In this document: in pieces, positions 23,806 to 37,687 of the stretch | How positions within the stretch are numbered: position 1 is the stretch's first letter | Layout: every line of letters starts with the position of its first letter | Translations under genes and position numbers: made by a program | Notes under the pieces: model-generated | The model's database searches: none | Told to the model about the DNA's origin: nothing | Seen by the model: the letters and a program-made list of their open reading frames with translations, nothing else | Assembly (NCBI GenBank): GCA_032433765.1 | Contig: JAVIAB010000046.1 | Coordinates: 59,668,482-59,732,481, forward strand | Reading direction: 5' to 3' | DNA: 64,000 bases | DNA from: Megaustenia siamemsis | Lineage: Eukaryota > Mollusca > Gastropoda > Stylommatophora > Ariophantidae

Positions 23806-26800
23806 GTCTAGCATTGGCCATTACTTAAGCTGGTCTTACTGTAGAGATAACTTGACCCATCTCTGTGTCTGTCTCATCATTGTCTTACATTGGCCACTAC
23901 TTGAGCTGGTCTTACTGTAGAGATAACTTGACCCATTTCTGTGTCTGTCTCAACATTGTCTTACATTGGCCACTAGGTGAGCTGGTCTTACTGTAGAGAT
24001 AACTTGACCCATTTCTGTATCTGTCTCATCATTGTCTTACATTGGCCACTACTTGAGCTGGTCTTACTGTAGAGATAACTTGACACATCTCTGAGTCTGT
24101 CTCATCATTGTCTTACATTGGCCACTAGGTGAGCTGGTCTTACTGTAGAGATAACTTGACCCATCTCTGTGTCTGTCTCATCATTGTCTTACATTGGCCA
24201 CTACTTGAGCTGGTCTTACTGTAGAGATAACTTGACCCATCTCTGTGTCTGTCTCATCATTGTCTTGCATTGGCCACTACTTGTGCTGGTCTTACTGTAG
24301 AGATAACTTGACCCATCTCTGTGTCTGTCTCATCATTGTCTTACATTGGCCACTACTTGAGCTGGTCTTACTGTAGAGATAACTTGACCCATTTCTGTAT
24401 CTGTCTCAACATTGTCTTACATTGGCCACTACTTGAGCTGGTCTTACTGTAGAGATAACTTGACCCATCTCTGTGTCTGTCTCAACATTGTCTTACATTG
24501 GCCACTAGTTGAGCTGGTCTTACTGTAGAGATAACTTGACCCATTTCTGTATCTGTCTCAACATTGTCTTACATTGGCCACTAGTTGAGCTGGTCTTACT
24601 GTAGAGATAACTTGACCCATTTCTGTGTCTGTTTCAACATTGTCTTACATTGGCCACTAGGTGAGCTGGTCTTACTGTAGAGATAACTTGACCCATTTCT
24701 GTGTCTGTCTCAACATTGTCTTACATTGGCCACTAGGTGAGCTGGTCTTACTGTAGAGATAACTTGACCCATTTCTGTATCTGTCTCAACATTGTCTTAC
24801 ATTGGCCACTAGTTGAGCTGGTCTTACTGTAGAGATAACTTGACCCATTTCTGTGTCTGTCTCAACATTGTCTTACATTGGCCACTAGTTGAGCTGGTCT
24901 TACTGTAGAGATAACTTGACCCATTTCTGTGTCTGTCTCAACATTGTCTTACATTGGCCACTAGGTGAGCTGGTCTTACTGTAGAGATAACTTGACCCAT
25001 TTCTGTATCTGTCTCGACATTGTCTTACATTGGCCACTAGGTGAGCTGGTCTTACTGTAGAGATAACTTGACCCATCTCTGTATCTGTCTCAACATTGTC
25101 TTACATTGGCCACTAGTTGAGCTGGTCTTACTGTAGAGATAACTTGACCCATTTCTGTATCTGTCTCAACATTGTCTTACATTGGCCACTAGTTGAGCTG
25201 GTCTTACTGTAGAGATAACTTGACCCATCTCTGTGTCTGTCTCAACATTGTCTTACATTGGCCACTACTTGAGCTGGTCTTACTGTAGAGATAACTTGAC
25301 CCATTTCTGTATCTGTCTCAACATTGTCTTACATTGGCCACTACTTGAGCTGGTCTTACTGTAGAGATAACTTGACCCATTTCTGTGTCTGTCTCAACAT
25401 TGTCTTACATTGGCCACTAGGTAAGCTAGTCTTACTGTAGAGATAACTTGATCCATTTCTGTGTCTGTCTCATCATTGTCTTACATTGGCCACTAGGTGA
25501 GCTGGTCTTACTGTAGAGATAACTTGACCCATTTCTGTATCTGTCTCAACATTGTCTTACATTGGCCACTAGGTGAGCTGGTCTTACTGTAGAGATAACT
25601 TGACCCATTTCTGTATCTGTCTCAACATTGTCTTACATTGGCCACTACTTGAGCTGGTCTTACTGTAGAGATAACTTGACCCATTTCTGTATCTGTCTCA
25701 ACATTGTCTTACATTGGCCACTACTTGAGCTGGTCTTACTGTAGAGATAACTTGACCCATTTCTGTATCTGTCTCAACATTGTCTTACATTGGCCACTAG
25801 GTGAGCTGGTCTTACTGTAGAGATAACTTGACCCATTTCTGTGTCTGTCTCAACATTGTCTTACATTGGCCACTAGGTGAGCTGGTCTTACTGTAGAGAT
25901 AACTTGACCCATTTCTGTGTCTGTCTCAACATTGTCTTACATTGGCCACTAGGTGAGCTGGTCTTACTGTAGAGATAACTTGACCCATTTCTGTATCTGT
26001 CTCAACGTTGTCTTACATTGGCCACTAGGTGAGCTGGTCTTACTGTAGAGATAACTTCACCCATTTCTGTATCTGTCTCAACATTGTCTTACATTGGCCA
26101 CTAGGTGAGCTGGTCTTACTGTAGAGATAACTTGACCCATCTCTGTATCTGTCTCAACATTGTCTTACATTGGCCACTAGTTGAGCTGGTCTTACTGTAG
26201 AGATAACTTGACCCATTTCTGTGTCTGTCTCAACATTGTCTTACATTGGCCACTAGTTGAGCTGGTCTTACTGTAGAGATAACTTGACCCATCTCTGTGT
26301 CTGTCTCAACATTGTCTTACATTGGCCACTACTTGAGCTGGTCTTACTGTAGAGATAACTTGACCCATTTCTGTGTCTGTCTCAACATTGTCTTACATTG
26401 GCCACTAGGTAAGCTAGTCTTACTGTAGAGATAACTTGATCCATTTCTGTGTCTGTCTCATCATTGTCTTACATTGGCCACTAGGTGAGCTGGTCTTACT
26501 GTAGAGATAACTTGACCCATTTCTGTATCTGTCTCAACATTGTCTTACATTGGCCACTAGGTGAGCTGGTCTTACTGTAGAGATAACTTGACCCATTTCT
26601 GTATCTGTCTCAACATTGTCTTACATTGGCCACTAGGTGAGCTGGTCTTACTGTAGAGATAACTTGACCCATTTCTGTGTCTGTCTCAACATTGTCTTAC
26701 ATTGGCCACTAGGTGAGCTGGTCTTACTGTAGAGATAACTTGACCCATTTCTGTATCTGTCTCAACGTTGTCTTACATTGGCCACTAGTTGAGCTGGTCT

Positions 26801-29800
26801 TACTGTAGAGATAACTTGACCCATTTCTGTATCTGTCTCAACATTGTCTTACATTGGCCACTAGGTAAGCTAGTCTTACTGTAGAGATAACTTGATCCAT
26901 TTCTGTGTCTGTCTCATCATTGTCTTACATTGGCCACTAGGTGAGCTGGTCTTACTGTAGAGATAACTTGACCCATTTCTGTATCTGTCTCAACATTGTC
27001 TTACATTGGCCACTAGGTGAGCTGGTCTTACTGTAGAGATAACTTGACCCATTTCTGTATCTGTCTCAACATTGTCTTACATTGGCCACTACTTGAGCTG
27101 GTCTTACTGTAGAGATAACTTGACCCATTTCTGTATCTGTCTCAACATTGTCTTACATTGGCCACTAGGTGAGCTGGTCTTACTGTAGAGATAACTTGAC
27201 CCATCTCTGTGTCTGTCTCAACATTGTCTTACATTGGCCACTACTTGAGCTGGTCTTACTGTAGAGATAACTTGACCCATTTCTGTATCTGTCTCATCAT
27301 TGTCTTACATTGGCCACTACTTGAGCTGGTCTTACTGTAGAGATAACTTGACCCATTTCTGTGTCTGTCTCATCATTGTCTTACATTGGCCACTAGGTGA
27401 GCTGGTCTTACTGTAGAGATAACTTGACCCATTTCTGTATCTGTCTCAACATTGTCTTACATTGGCCACTACTTGAGCTGGTCTTACTGTAGAGATAACT
27501 TGACCCATTTCTGTGTCTGTCTCATCATTGTCTTAGATTGGCCACTAGTTGAGCTGGTCTTACTGTAGAGATAACTTGACCCATCTCTGTGTCTGTCTCA
27601 ACATTGTCTTACATTGGCCACTAGTTGAGCTGGCCTTACTGTAGAGATAACTTGACCCATTTCTGTGTCTGTCTCAACATTGTCTTACATTGGCCACTAG
27701 TTAAGCTGGTCTTACTGTAGAGATAACTTGACCCATTTCTGTGTCTGTCTCAACATTGTCTTACATTGGCCACTACTTGAGCTGGTCTAACTGTAGAGAT
27801 AACTTGACCCATTTCTGTGTCTGTCTCATCATTGTCTTACATTGGCCACTACTTGAGCTGGTCTTACTGTAGAGATAACTTGATCCATTTCTGTGTCTGT
27901 CTCATCATTGTCTTACATTGGCCACTAGTTGAGCTGGTCTTACTGTAGAGATAACTTGACCCATCTCTGTGTCTGTCTCAACATTGTCTTACATTGGCCA
28001 CTAGTTGAGCTGGTCTTACTGTAGAGATAACTTGACCCATTTCTGTGTCTGTCTCATCATTGTCTTACATTGGCCACTAGTTGAGCTGGTCTTACTGTAG
28101 AGATAACTTGACCCATCTCTGTGTCTGTCTCAACATTGTCTTACATTGACCACTAGGTGAGCTGGTCTTACTGTAGAGATAACTTGACCCATTTCTGTAT
28201 CTGTCTCAACATTGTCTTACATTGGCCACTAGGTGAGCTGGTCTTACTGTAGAGATAACTTGACCCATTTCTGTATCTGTCTCAACATTGTCTTACATTG
28301 GCCACTACTTGAGCTGGTCTTACTGTAGAGATAACTTGACCCATTTCTGTGTCTGTCTCAACATTGTCTTACATTGGCCACTACTTGAGCTGGTCTTACT
28401 GTAGAGATAACTTGACCCATTTCTGTATCTGTCTCAACATTGTCTTACATTGGCCACTACTTGAGCTGGTCTTACTGTAGAGATAACTTGACCCATTTCT
28501 GTATCTGTCTCAACATTGTCTTACATTGGCCACTAGTTGAGCTGGTCTTACTGTAGAGATAACTTGACCCATTTCTGTATCTGTCTCAACATTGTCTTAC
28601 ATTGGCCACTAGGTGAGCTGGTCTTACTGTAGAGATAACTTGACCCATTTCTGTGTCTGTCTCAACATTGTCTTACATTGGCCACTAGGTGAGCTGGTCT
28701 TACTGTAGAGATAACTTGACCCATTTCTGTATCTGTCTCAACGTTGTCTTACATTGGCCACTAGGTGAGCTGGTCTTACTGTAGAGATAACTTCACCCAT
28801 TTCTGTATCTGTCTCAACATTGTCTTACATTGGCCACTAGGTGAGCTGGTCTTACTGTAGAGATAACTTGACCCATCTCTGTATCTGTCTCAACATTGTC
28901 TTACATTGGCCACTAGTTGAGCTGGTCTTACTGTAGAGATAACTTGACCCATTTCTGTGTCTGTCTCAACATTGTCTTACATTGGCCACTAGTTGAGCTG
29001 GTCTTACTGTAGAGATAACTTGACCCATCTCTGTGTCTGTCTCAACATTGTCTTACATTGGCCACTACTTGAGCTGGTCTTACTGTAGAGATAACTTGAC
29101 CCATTTCTGTATCTGTCTCAACATTGTCTTACATTGGCCACTACTTGAGCTGGTCTTACTGTAGAGATAACTTGACCCATTTCTGTGTCTGTCTCAACAT
29201 TGTCTTACATTGGCCACTAGGTAAGCTAGTCTTACTGTAGAGATAACTTGATCCATTTCTGTGTCTGTCTCATCATTGTCTTACATTGGCCACTAGGTGA
29301 GCTGGTCTTACTGTAGAGATAACTTGACCCATTTCTGTATCTGTCTCAACATTGTCTTACATTGGCCACTAGGTGAGCTGGTCTTACTGTAGAGATAACT
29401 TGACCCATTTCTGTATCTGTCTCAACATTGTCTTACATTGGCCACTACTTGAGCTGGTCTTACTGTAGAGATAACTTGACCCATTTCTGTATCTGTCTCA
29501 ACATTGTCTTACATTGGCCACTACTTGAGCTGGTCTTACTGTAGAGATAACTTGACCCATTTCTGTATCTGTCTCAACATTGTCTTACATTGGCCACTAC
29601 TTGAGCTGGTCTTACTGTAGAGATAACTTGACCCATTTCTGTGTCTGTCTCATCATTGTCTTACATTGGCCACTAGTTGAGCTGGTCTTACTGTAGAGAT
29701 AACTTGACCCATTTCTGTGTCTGTCTCAACATTGTCTTACATTGGCCACTAGGTGAGCTGGTCTTACTGTAGAGATAACTTGAACCATCTCTGTGTCTGT

Positions 29801-32800
29801 CTCAACATTGTCTTACATTGGCCACTAGTTAAGCTGGTCTTACTGTAGAGATAACTTGACCCATTTCTGTGTCTGTCTCAACATTGTCTTACATTGGCCA
29901 CTACTTGAGCTGGTCTAACTGTAGAGATAACTTGACCCATTTCTGTGTCTGTCTCATCATTGTCTTACATTGGCCACTACTTGAGCTGGTCTTACTGTAG
30001 AGATAACTTGATCCATTTCTGTGTCTGTCTCATCATTGTCTTACATTGGCCACTAGTTGAGCTGGTCTTACTGTAGAGATAACTTGACCCATCTCTGTGT
30101 CTGTCTCAACATTGTCTTACATTGGCCACTAGTTGAGCTGGTCTTACTGTAGAGATAACTTGACCCATTTCTGTGTCTGTCTCATCATTGTCTTACATTG
30201 GCCACTAGTTGAGCTGGTCTTACTGTAGAGATAACTTGACCCATCTCTGTGTCTGTCTCAACATTGTCTTACATTGACCACTAGGTGAGCTGGTCTTACT
30301 GTAGAGATAACTTGACCCATTTCTGTATCTGTCTCAACATTGTCTTACATTGGCCACTAGGTGAGCTGGTCTTACTGTAGAGATAACTTGACCCATTTCT
30401 GTATCTGTCTCAACATTGTCTTACATTGGCCACTACTTGAGCTGGTCTTACTGTAGAGATAACTTGACCCATTTCTGTGTCTGTCTCAACATTGTCTTAC
30501 ATTGGCCACTACTTGAGCTGGTCTTACTGTAGAGATAACTTGACCCATTTCTGTATCTGTCTCAACATTGTCTTACATTGGCCACTAGTTGAGCTGGTCT
30601 TACTGTAGAGATAACTTGACCCATTTCTGTATCTGTCTCAACATTGTCTTACATTGGCCACTAGTTGAGCTGGTCTTACTGTAGAGATAACTTGACCCAT
30701 TTCTGTGTCTGTCTCAACATTGTCTTACATTGGCCACTAGTTAAGCTGGTCTTACTGTAGAGATAACTTGACCCATTTCTGTATCTGTCTCATCATTGTC
30801 TTACATTGGCCACTACTTGAGCTGGTCTTACTGTAGAGATAACTTGACCCATTTCTGTGTCTGTCTCATCATTGTCTTACATTGGCCACTAGGTGAGCTG
30901 GTCTTACTGTAGAGATAACTTGACCCATTTCTGTATCTGTCTCAACATTGTCTTACATTGGCCACTACTTGAGCTGGTCTTACTGTAGAGATAACTTGAC
31001 CCATTTCTGTGTCTGTCTCATCATTGTCTTACATTGGCCACTAGTTGAGCTGGTCTTACTGTAGAGATAACTTGACCCATTTCTGTGTCTGTCTCAACAT
31101 TGTCTTACATTGGCCACTAGGTGAGCTGGTCTTACTGTAGAGATAACTTGAACCATCTCTGTGTCTGTCTCAACATTGTCTTACATTGGCCACTAGTTAA
31201 GCTGGTCTTACTGTAGAGATAACTTGACCCATTTCTGTGTCTGTCTCAACATTGTCTTACATTGGCCACTACTTGAGCTGGTCTAACTGTAGAGATAACT
31301 TGACCCATTTCTGTGTCTGTCTCATCATTGTCTTACATTGGCCACTACTTGAGCTGGTCTTACTGTAGAGATAACTTGATCCATTTCTGTGTCTGTCTCA
31401 TCATTGTCTTACATTGGCCACTAGTTGAGCTGGTCTTACTGTAGAGATAACTTGACCCATCTCTGTGTCTGTCTCAACATTGTCTTACATTGGCCACTAG
31501 TTGAGCTGGTCTTACTGTAGAGATAACTTGACCCATTTCTGTGTCTGTCTCATCATTGTCTTACATTGGCCACTAGTTGAGCTGGTCTTACTGTAGAGAT
31601 AACTTGACCCATCTCTGTGTCTGTCTCAACATTGTCTTACATTGACCACTAGGTGAGCTGGTCTTACTGTAGAGATAACTTGACCCATTTCTGTATCTGT
31701 CTCAACATTGTCTTACATTGGCCACTAGGTGAGCTGGTCTTACTGTAGAGATAACTTGACCCATTTCTGTATCTGTCTCAACATTGTCTTACATTGGCCA
31801 CTACTTGAGCTGGTCTTACTGTAGAGATAACTTGACCCATTTCTGTGTCTGTCTCAACATTGTCTTACATTGGCCACTACTTGAGCTGGTCTTACTGTAG
31901 AGATAACTTGACCCATTTCTGTATCTGTCTCAACATTGTCTTACATTGGCCACTAGTTGAGCTGGTCTTACTGTAGAGATAACTTGACCCATTTCTGTAT
32001 CTGTCTCAACATTGTCTTACATTGGCCACTAGTTGAGCTGGTCTTACTGTAGAGATAACTTGACCCATTTCTGTGTCTGTCTCAACATTGTCTTACATTG
32101 GCCACTAGTTAAGCTGGTCTTACTGTAGAGATAACTTGACCCATTTCTGTATCTGTCTCAACATTGTCTTACATTGGCCACTAGTTGAGCTGGTCTTACT
32201 GTAGAGATAACTTGACCCATCTCTGTGTCTGTCTCAACATTGTCTTACATTGGCCACTAGGTAAGCTAGTCTTACTGTAGAGATAACTTGACCCATTTCT
32301 GTGTCTGTCTCAACATTGTCTTACATTGGCCACTAGTTGAGCTGGTCTTACTGTAGAGATAACTTGACCCATTTCTGTGTCTGTCTCAACATTGTCTTAG
32401 ATTGGCCACTAGTTGAGCTGGTCTTACTGTAGAGATAACTTGACCCATCTCTGTGTCTGTCTCAACATTGTCTTACATTGGCCACTAGTTGAGCTGGCCT
32501 TACTGTAGAGATAACTTGACCCATTTCTGTGTCTGTCTCAACATTGTCTTACATTGGCCACTACTTGAGCTGGTCTTACTGTAGAGATAACTTGACCCAT
32601 TTCTGTGTCTGTCTCAACATTGTCTTACATTGGCCACTACTTGTGCTGGTCTTACTGTAGAGATAACTTGACCCATTTCTGTGTCTGTCTCAACATTGTC
32701 TTACATTGGCCACTACTTGAGCTGGTCTTACTGTAGAGATAACTTGACCCATCTCTGTGTCTGTCTCATCATTGTCTTACATTGGCCACTAGGTGAGCTG

Positions 32801-34824
32801 GTCTTACTGTAGAGATAACTTGACCCATCTCTGTATCTGTCTCAACATTGTCTTACATTGGCCACTAGGTGAGCTAGTCTTACTGTAGAGATAACTTGAC
32901 CCATCTCTGTATCTGTCTCAACATTGTCTTACATTGGCCACTAGGTGAGCTAGTCTTACTGTAGAGATAACTTGACCCATTTCTGTGTCTGTCTCAACAT
33001 TGTCTTACATTGGCCACTAGGTGAGCTGGTCTTACTGTAGAGATAACTTGACCCATTTCTGTGTCTGTCTCAACATTGTCTTACATTGGCCACTAGGTGA
33101 GCTGGTCTTACTGTAGAGATAACTTGACCCATTTCTGTGTCTGTCTCAACATTGTTTTACATTGGCCACTAGTTGAGCTGGTCTTACTGTAGAGATAACT
33201 TGACCCATTTCTGTGTCTGTCTCAACATTGTCTTACATTGGCCACTAGTTGAGCTGGTCTTACTGTAGAGATAACTTGACCCATTTCTGTGTCTGTCTCA
33301 ACATTGTCTTACATTGGCCACTAGTTGAGCTGGTCTTACTGTAGAGATAACTTGACCCATTTCTGTGTCTGTCTCAACATTGTCTTACATTGGCCACTAG
33401 TTGAGCTGGTCTTACTGTAGAGATAACTTGACCCATTTCTGTGTCTGTCTCAACATTGTCTTACATTGGCCACTAGTTGAGCTGGTCTTACTGTAGAGAT
33501 AACTTGACCCATCTCTGTGTCTGTCTCATCATTGTCTTACATTGGCCACTACTTGAGCTGGTCTTACTGTAGAGATAACTTGACCCATTTCTGTATCTGT
33601 CTCATCATTGTCTTACATTGGCCACTACTTGAGCTGGTCTTACTGTAGAGATAACTTGACCCATTTCTGTGTCTGTCTCAACATTGTTTTACATTGGCCA
33701 CTAGTTGAGCTGGTCTTACTGTAGAGATAACTTGACCCATTTCTGTGTCTGTCTCAACATTGTCTTACATTGGCCACTAGTTGAGCTGGTCTTACTGTAG
33801 AGATAACTTGACCCATTTCTGTGTCTGTCTCAACATTGTCTTACATTGGCCACTAGTTGAGCTGGTCTTACTGTAGAGATAACTTGACCCATTTCTGTGT
33901 CTGTCTCAACATTGTCTTACATTGGCCACTAGTTGAGCTGGTCTTACTGTAGAGATAACTTGACCCATTTCTGTGTCTGTCTCAACATTGTCTTACATTG
34001 GCCACTAGTTGAGCTGGTCTTACTGTAGAGATAACTTGACCCATCTCTGTGTCTGTCTCATCATTGTCTTACATTGGCCACTACTTGAGCTGGTCTTACT
34101 GTAGAGATAACTTGACCCATTTCTGTATCTGTCTCATCATTGTCTTACATTGGCCACTACTTGAGCTGGTCTTACTGTAGAGATAACTTGACCCATTTCT
34201 GTATCTGTCTCAACATTGTCTTACATTGGCCACTAGGTGAGCTGGTCTTACTGTAGAGATAACTTGACCCATCTCTGTATCTGTCTCAACATTGTCTTAC
34301 ATTGGCCACTAGGTAAGCTGGTCTTACTGTAGAGATAACTTGACCCATTTCTGTGTCTGTCTCAACATTGTCTTACATTGGCCACTAGTTGAGCTGGTCT
34401 TACTGTAGAGATAACTTGACCCATCTCTGTATCTGTCTCAACATTGTCTTACATTGGCCACTAGGTGAGCTAGTCTTACTGTAGAGATAACTTGACCCAT
34501 TTCTGTATCTGTCTCAACATTGTCTTACATTGGCCACTAGTTGAGCTGGTCTTACTGTAGAGATAACTTGACCCATCTCTGTATCTGTCTCAACATTGTC
34601 TTACATTGGCCACTAGTTGAGCTGGTCTTACTGTAGAGATAACTTGACCCATTTCTGTGTCTGTCTCAACATTGTCTTACATTGGCCACTACTTGAGCTG
34701 GTCTTACTGTAGAGATAACTTGACCCATTTCTGTATCTGTCTCAACATTGTCTTACATTGGCCACTAGGTGAGCTAGTCTTACTGTAGAGATAACTTGAC
34801 CCATTTCTGTATCTGTCTCAACAG
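23806..34824. repeat. 76-bp minisatellite, about 145 copies, with higher-order structure
   Basis: The unit contains cattgtcttacattggccac, gagctggtcttactgtagag and ataacttgacccatttctgt, ending gtctgtctcaa. Units are highly homogeneous. Rare variants recur at exact multiples of 76 bp: ttgaccac at 28146, 30274 and 31642 (28 and 18 units apart), and ggtctaac at 27784, 29912 and 31280 (the same spacings). This proves block duplications. The last unit runs into the acceptor AG of the DGK exon at 34825. Confidence 0.97.
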
Positions 34825-34921
34825 GTGGAAAATAGAGTTTAGCAAGCCAGAGGATGGGGATGAGCAGGAGGGAGATCCTATTCCTTACAACATTATCAAT
34901 AATTATTTCTCTATCGGAGTG
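34825..34921 (+). CDS. Diacylglycerol kinase (type I) exon, start of accessory domain
   Basis: This 97-bp internal exon begins after a pyrimidine-rich acceptor (ctgtctcaacag) and ends at a strong donor (gtg/gtaagt). It starts with the last base of a split Arg codon, then reads [14 protein letters not shown] and later [17 protein letters not shown]. In type I diacylglycerol kinases (alpha/beta/gamma group) the same position has DRWK..., then [19 protein letters not shown], at the start of the accessory catalytic domain. The enzyme phosphorylates diacylglycerol to phosphatidic acid with ATP at membranes. The exon ends in phase 0 and joins the exon at 37076. Upstream catalytic exons were not found in the window. 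The paralogue cannot be assigned. Confidence 0.93.
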
Positions 34922-35261
34922 GTAAGTTTTGTATACTTTATATAGTGTGTGAATTTTAAACATATAGAAAGTGTTTGATAATGTTGAGTGGCTGATGATA
35001 CTAGGAAGTCAATGAGACTGTTAGATGGTGTTTATCAAGTTTTGGGAGAAGGTATCTTTCCCAACTAAATGGTAGAAATAGAGATTAAGTTAGAAATAGG
35101 AGAGAAGAAAGCACTGGCTTGTCCTGGGTCTACAATAAACTCTCTCATGGATCTGACAACTCAGGCTTGTTGGGGACCAAAGTCTTGCCCAAGAAGTACA
35201 CATTGTGAATATTGGAGAGGAAGATATATGACCTGTAGAGTGTGTCATTCTTATGTGGAAT
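34922..35261. other. Intron start, unique sequence
   Basis: Begins with the donor gtaagttttg. No recognised feature before the LINE relic at 35262. Short open frames on both strands here have no support. Confidence 0.5.
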
Positions 35262-35690
35262 GTACAGTTGTAGTTCCTATATGGTGCAGAAACATGGACA
35301 TTAGACAAGAAAACAGAACAGAGAATTGAAGCCTTTGAAATGTGGATTTATAGAAGAATAGGTAGAATTGGATGGAAGTAAAAGAAAACAAACGATGAAG
35401 TCTTAAAACAACTAAACATGAAAAGAGAACTACTAAACACAATTCAAACAAGACAAATGTGATTTTTGGGCCATGTTAAAAGACACAACAGCCTACTAAA
35501 AGTAATCCTGGAGGGGAAAATACAAGGTAAAAGAGGCAGAGGCAGACCAAGACTAACATGGACGAGTAGCATCAAAAGATGGACAAGTCAGCTTATGACA
35601 ACCTGCACCATCAAAGCAAGAGACAGAGTAGAATGGTGCTCCATGGTAGCCAACCTTCGTTGTGGAGACGGCACTCGATGATGACAGTTG
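35262..35690 (+). pseudogene. Decayed non-LTR retrotransposon C-terminus
   Basis: The + strand shows YGAETWTLDKKTEQRIEAFE, then MWIYRRIGRIGW, a stop, LGHVKRHNSLLKVILEGK, RGRGRPRLTW and CTIKARDRVEW...VANLRCGDGTR. This is the usual C-terminal block after the RT domain of LINE ORF2 proteins. At least two stops interrupt it. It closely parallels the relic at 4800-5720 and represents the same family. Confidence 0.8.
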
Positions 35691-37075
35691 TAGTGTACTT
35701 TGATGGTGAGTTTAACTGTACGGACTTCAGCATTTATTTGTACTGTGCCCTTTTGTGTGGGTTTTGATATGCATCAGTACTGTGTGCTTGTTTTGTAGCC
35801 AGTGTTGTTGAGAAATGACAAAAACAACTTTGTACTTGTTTGTATGTGGTTCTACTACTTAACCTCAAGCAGAATTAAGTCCCTTTATAACAATCTGTCA
35901 CATTAGACCAGGATAATAACTGAGAAAGCAGTGTGTATATATCGGTGTTATCTTTCTGTCTGCTGTGATGTAAGACCCGATCTAATCAGACAGAACACGT
36001 CTCCTTGACCTCTACTGTTGACGTTACAGAACTGGACAACAGTCGTGGACATCAACTCCATTTTGAAGTTTCTGACATTACTAGCCAGTACTAACAGGTT
36101 TAATGGCATAAAAATATTGTAGATCCACAATTACAAAGAGCTGCAATCACAAAACATATCATAGTGACACACTCCAAAGTCCAATCTACAACTGCTACTC
36201 TGTTGTCTCTGTCTCTAACATAACTTCTAAGTCCTTTAAAACTGTCCAGGATGGAGCCAATCATCTACATCATTCTATGTCTAAATTCTTCTGTTTGGCT
36301 CATCTCTCTACTCCATCCCCAGCGATCTACTCTTCCCATTTCTGGTAATCGGCCATTCTCTCAAGATGCTATCTGTCTCACTGGCACAAACACTTTCAGT
36401 CCCACATTTGTCCTCTCTACTGACTTTTGTTTCAGTTAAGTCTTTCCTTTTATCCCTTGATTTTCTTTTGTTTTCCCTCCTTTATCACTGAATTTGGCTT
36501 GTCTTCATTTTCATTTCTTTTACACTCTCTTATCATTTGTATTATCTTTCATAATATTTGGAGCATTCTTCTAAAAAAATGACATCTATGTTGACTGCAA
36601 GACATCTTTTATTTGTCCAGGATTTGCATCAGTGATGCTATTGAGCACTTGTTGTGGGACTCTCAAGGCTGATTTCTTTGACTGATTTGAAAAAAAAAAA
36701 CTTGCTATTGTGTTCTTCTACACATCCATCTTCTGACATGTACATAGGACTTCATTGAGTTTTGGAGTTTCTACCATTATCTCTTCAAGAAAAGTCTGTG
36801 TGTTAACATAATCATCTCCTTGGTAAGGTTCCTGAGTAAGACCAGAGAAATCTAGCAGTGGGTATTGTGTTCAAGTACACATCACCACCAACCTGGACAT
36901 TGTATGAGCCTGTCATCAGTGCTGTGAAAGGTCTTGTTGAGATTGTGTAGTTCATTGTTGTATTGAGGTCTCAAATATTTAGGTCATGTGATGAAGACAG
37001 ATTGAGGACATCTTTGTTTGTGCATATTTGAGTTGATTGTCCAAAGATTTACTCAAAGATCATTTCTCCTTGCAG
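35691..37075. other. Intron sequence up to the second DGK exon
   Basis: Unique AT-rich sequence ending in a good acceptor (catttctccttgcag). Short open frames occur at 35948-36130 and 36251-36439, without recognisable domains. No repeats longer than a few units were noticed. Confidence 0.5.
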
Positions 37076-37140
37076 GATGCATCCATTTGTCACAGGTTTC
37101 ATGTTATGAGAGAAAAACATCCAGAAAAGTTTAACAGCAG
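37076..37140 (+). CDS. Diacylglycerol kinase (type I) exon, accessory domain
   Basis: This 65-bp exon lies between the acceptor ttctccttgcag and the donor ag/gtgtgt. It reads [19 protein letters not shown], then NS and a split Arg codon (AG/G). Type I DGKs have a nearly identical stretch directly after [10 protein letters not shown], so this continues the exon at 34825. Phase is 0 in and 2 out, and the next exon at 62900 begins with the G that completes Arg. A GA-rich minisatellite starts about 15 bp after the donor. The next intron is about 25.8 kb and holds the Polinton. Confidence 0.95.
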
Positions 37141-37149
37141 GTGTGTATA

Positions 37150-37687
37150 TCTGAGCTGAGAGAGGGGGATGAGAGGGTATGTTTTAGTAGAGCTGAGGGA
37201 GAGGAGGGTGAATTTTGAGGGAATGAGAGGGGACGTTTTAGTGGAGCTGAGAGAGGGAGAATTTATAGGGAATGAGAGGAGGCACTGAAGCTGAGAGAGT
37301 GGGAATTTAGAGGGGACAGTGGAACTCAGAGTGGGGGAAATAAGAAGGAAGTTTTAGTGGAGCTGAGAGAGGGAGCATTTAGAGGGAATGAGAGGATGCA
37401 GTGGAGCTGAGAGAGGGAGAATTTATAGGGAATGAGAGGAGGCACTGAAGCTGAGAGAGTGGGAATTTAGAGGGGACAGTGGAACTCAGAGTGGGGGAAA
37501 TAAGAAGGAAGTTTTAGTGGAGCTGAGAGAGGGAGCATTTAGAGGGAATGAGAGGAGGCACTGAAGCTGAGAGAGTGGGAATTTAGAGGGGACAGTGGAA
37601 CTCAGAGTGGGGGAAATAAGAAGGAAGTTTTAGTGGAGCTGAGAGAGGGAGCATTTAGAGGGAATGAGAGGATGCAGTGGAGCTGAG
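37150..37687. repeat. GA-rich minisatellite (left of the Polinton)
   Basis: Purine-rich units with ggagctgagagagggag and aatttagaggggacagtgga, arranged in a higher-order period of roughly 115-120 bp. The same array family continues at 58266 beyond the Polinton, so the transposon sits inside it. The last six bases before the Polinton (37682-37687, gctgag) are one copy of its target duplication. Confidence 0.9.

Noticed and set aside
19161..34824. CRISPR-like appearance of regular repeats
   Set aside because: Whole units repeat with no unique spacers, and the DNA is eukaryotic; these are ordinary tandem satellites.
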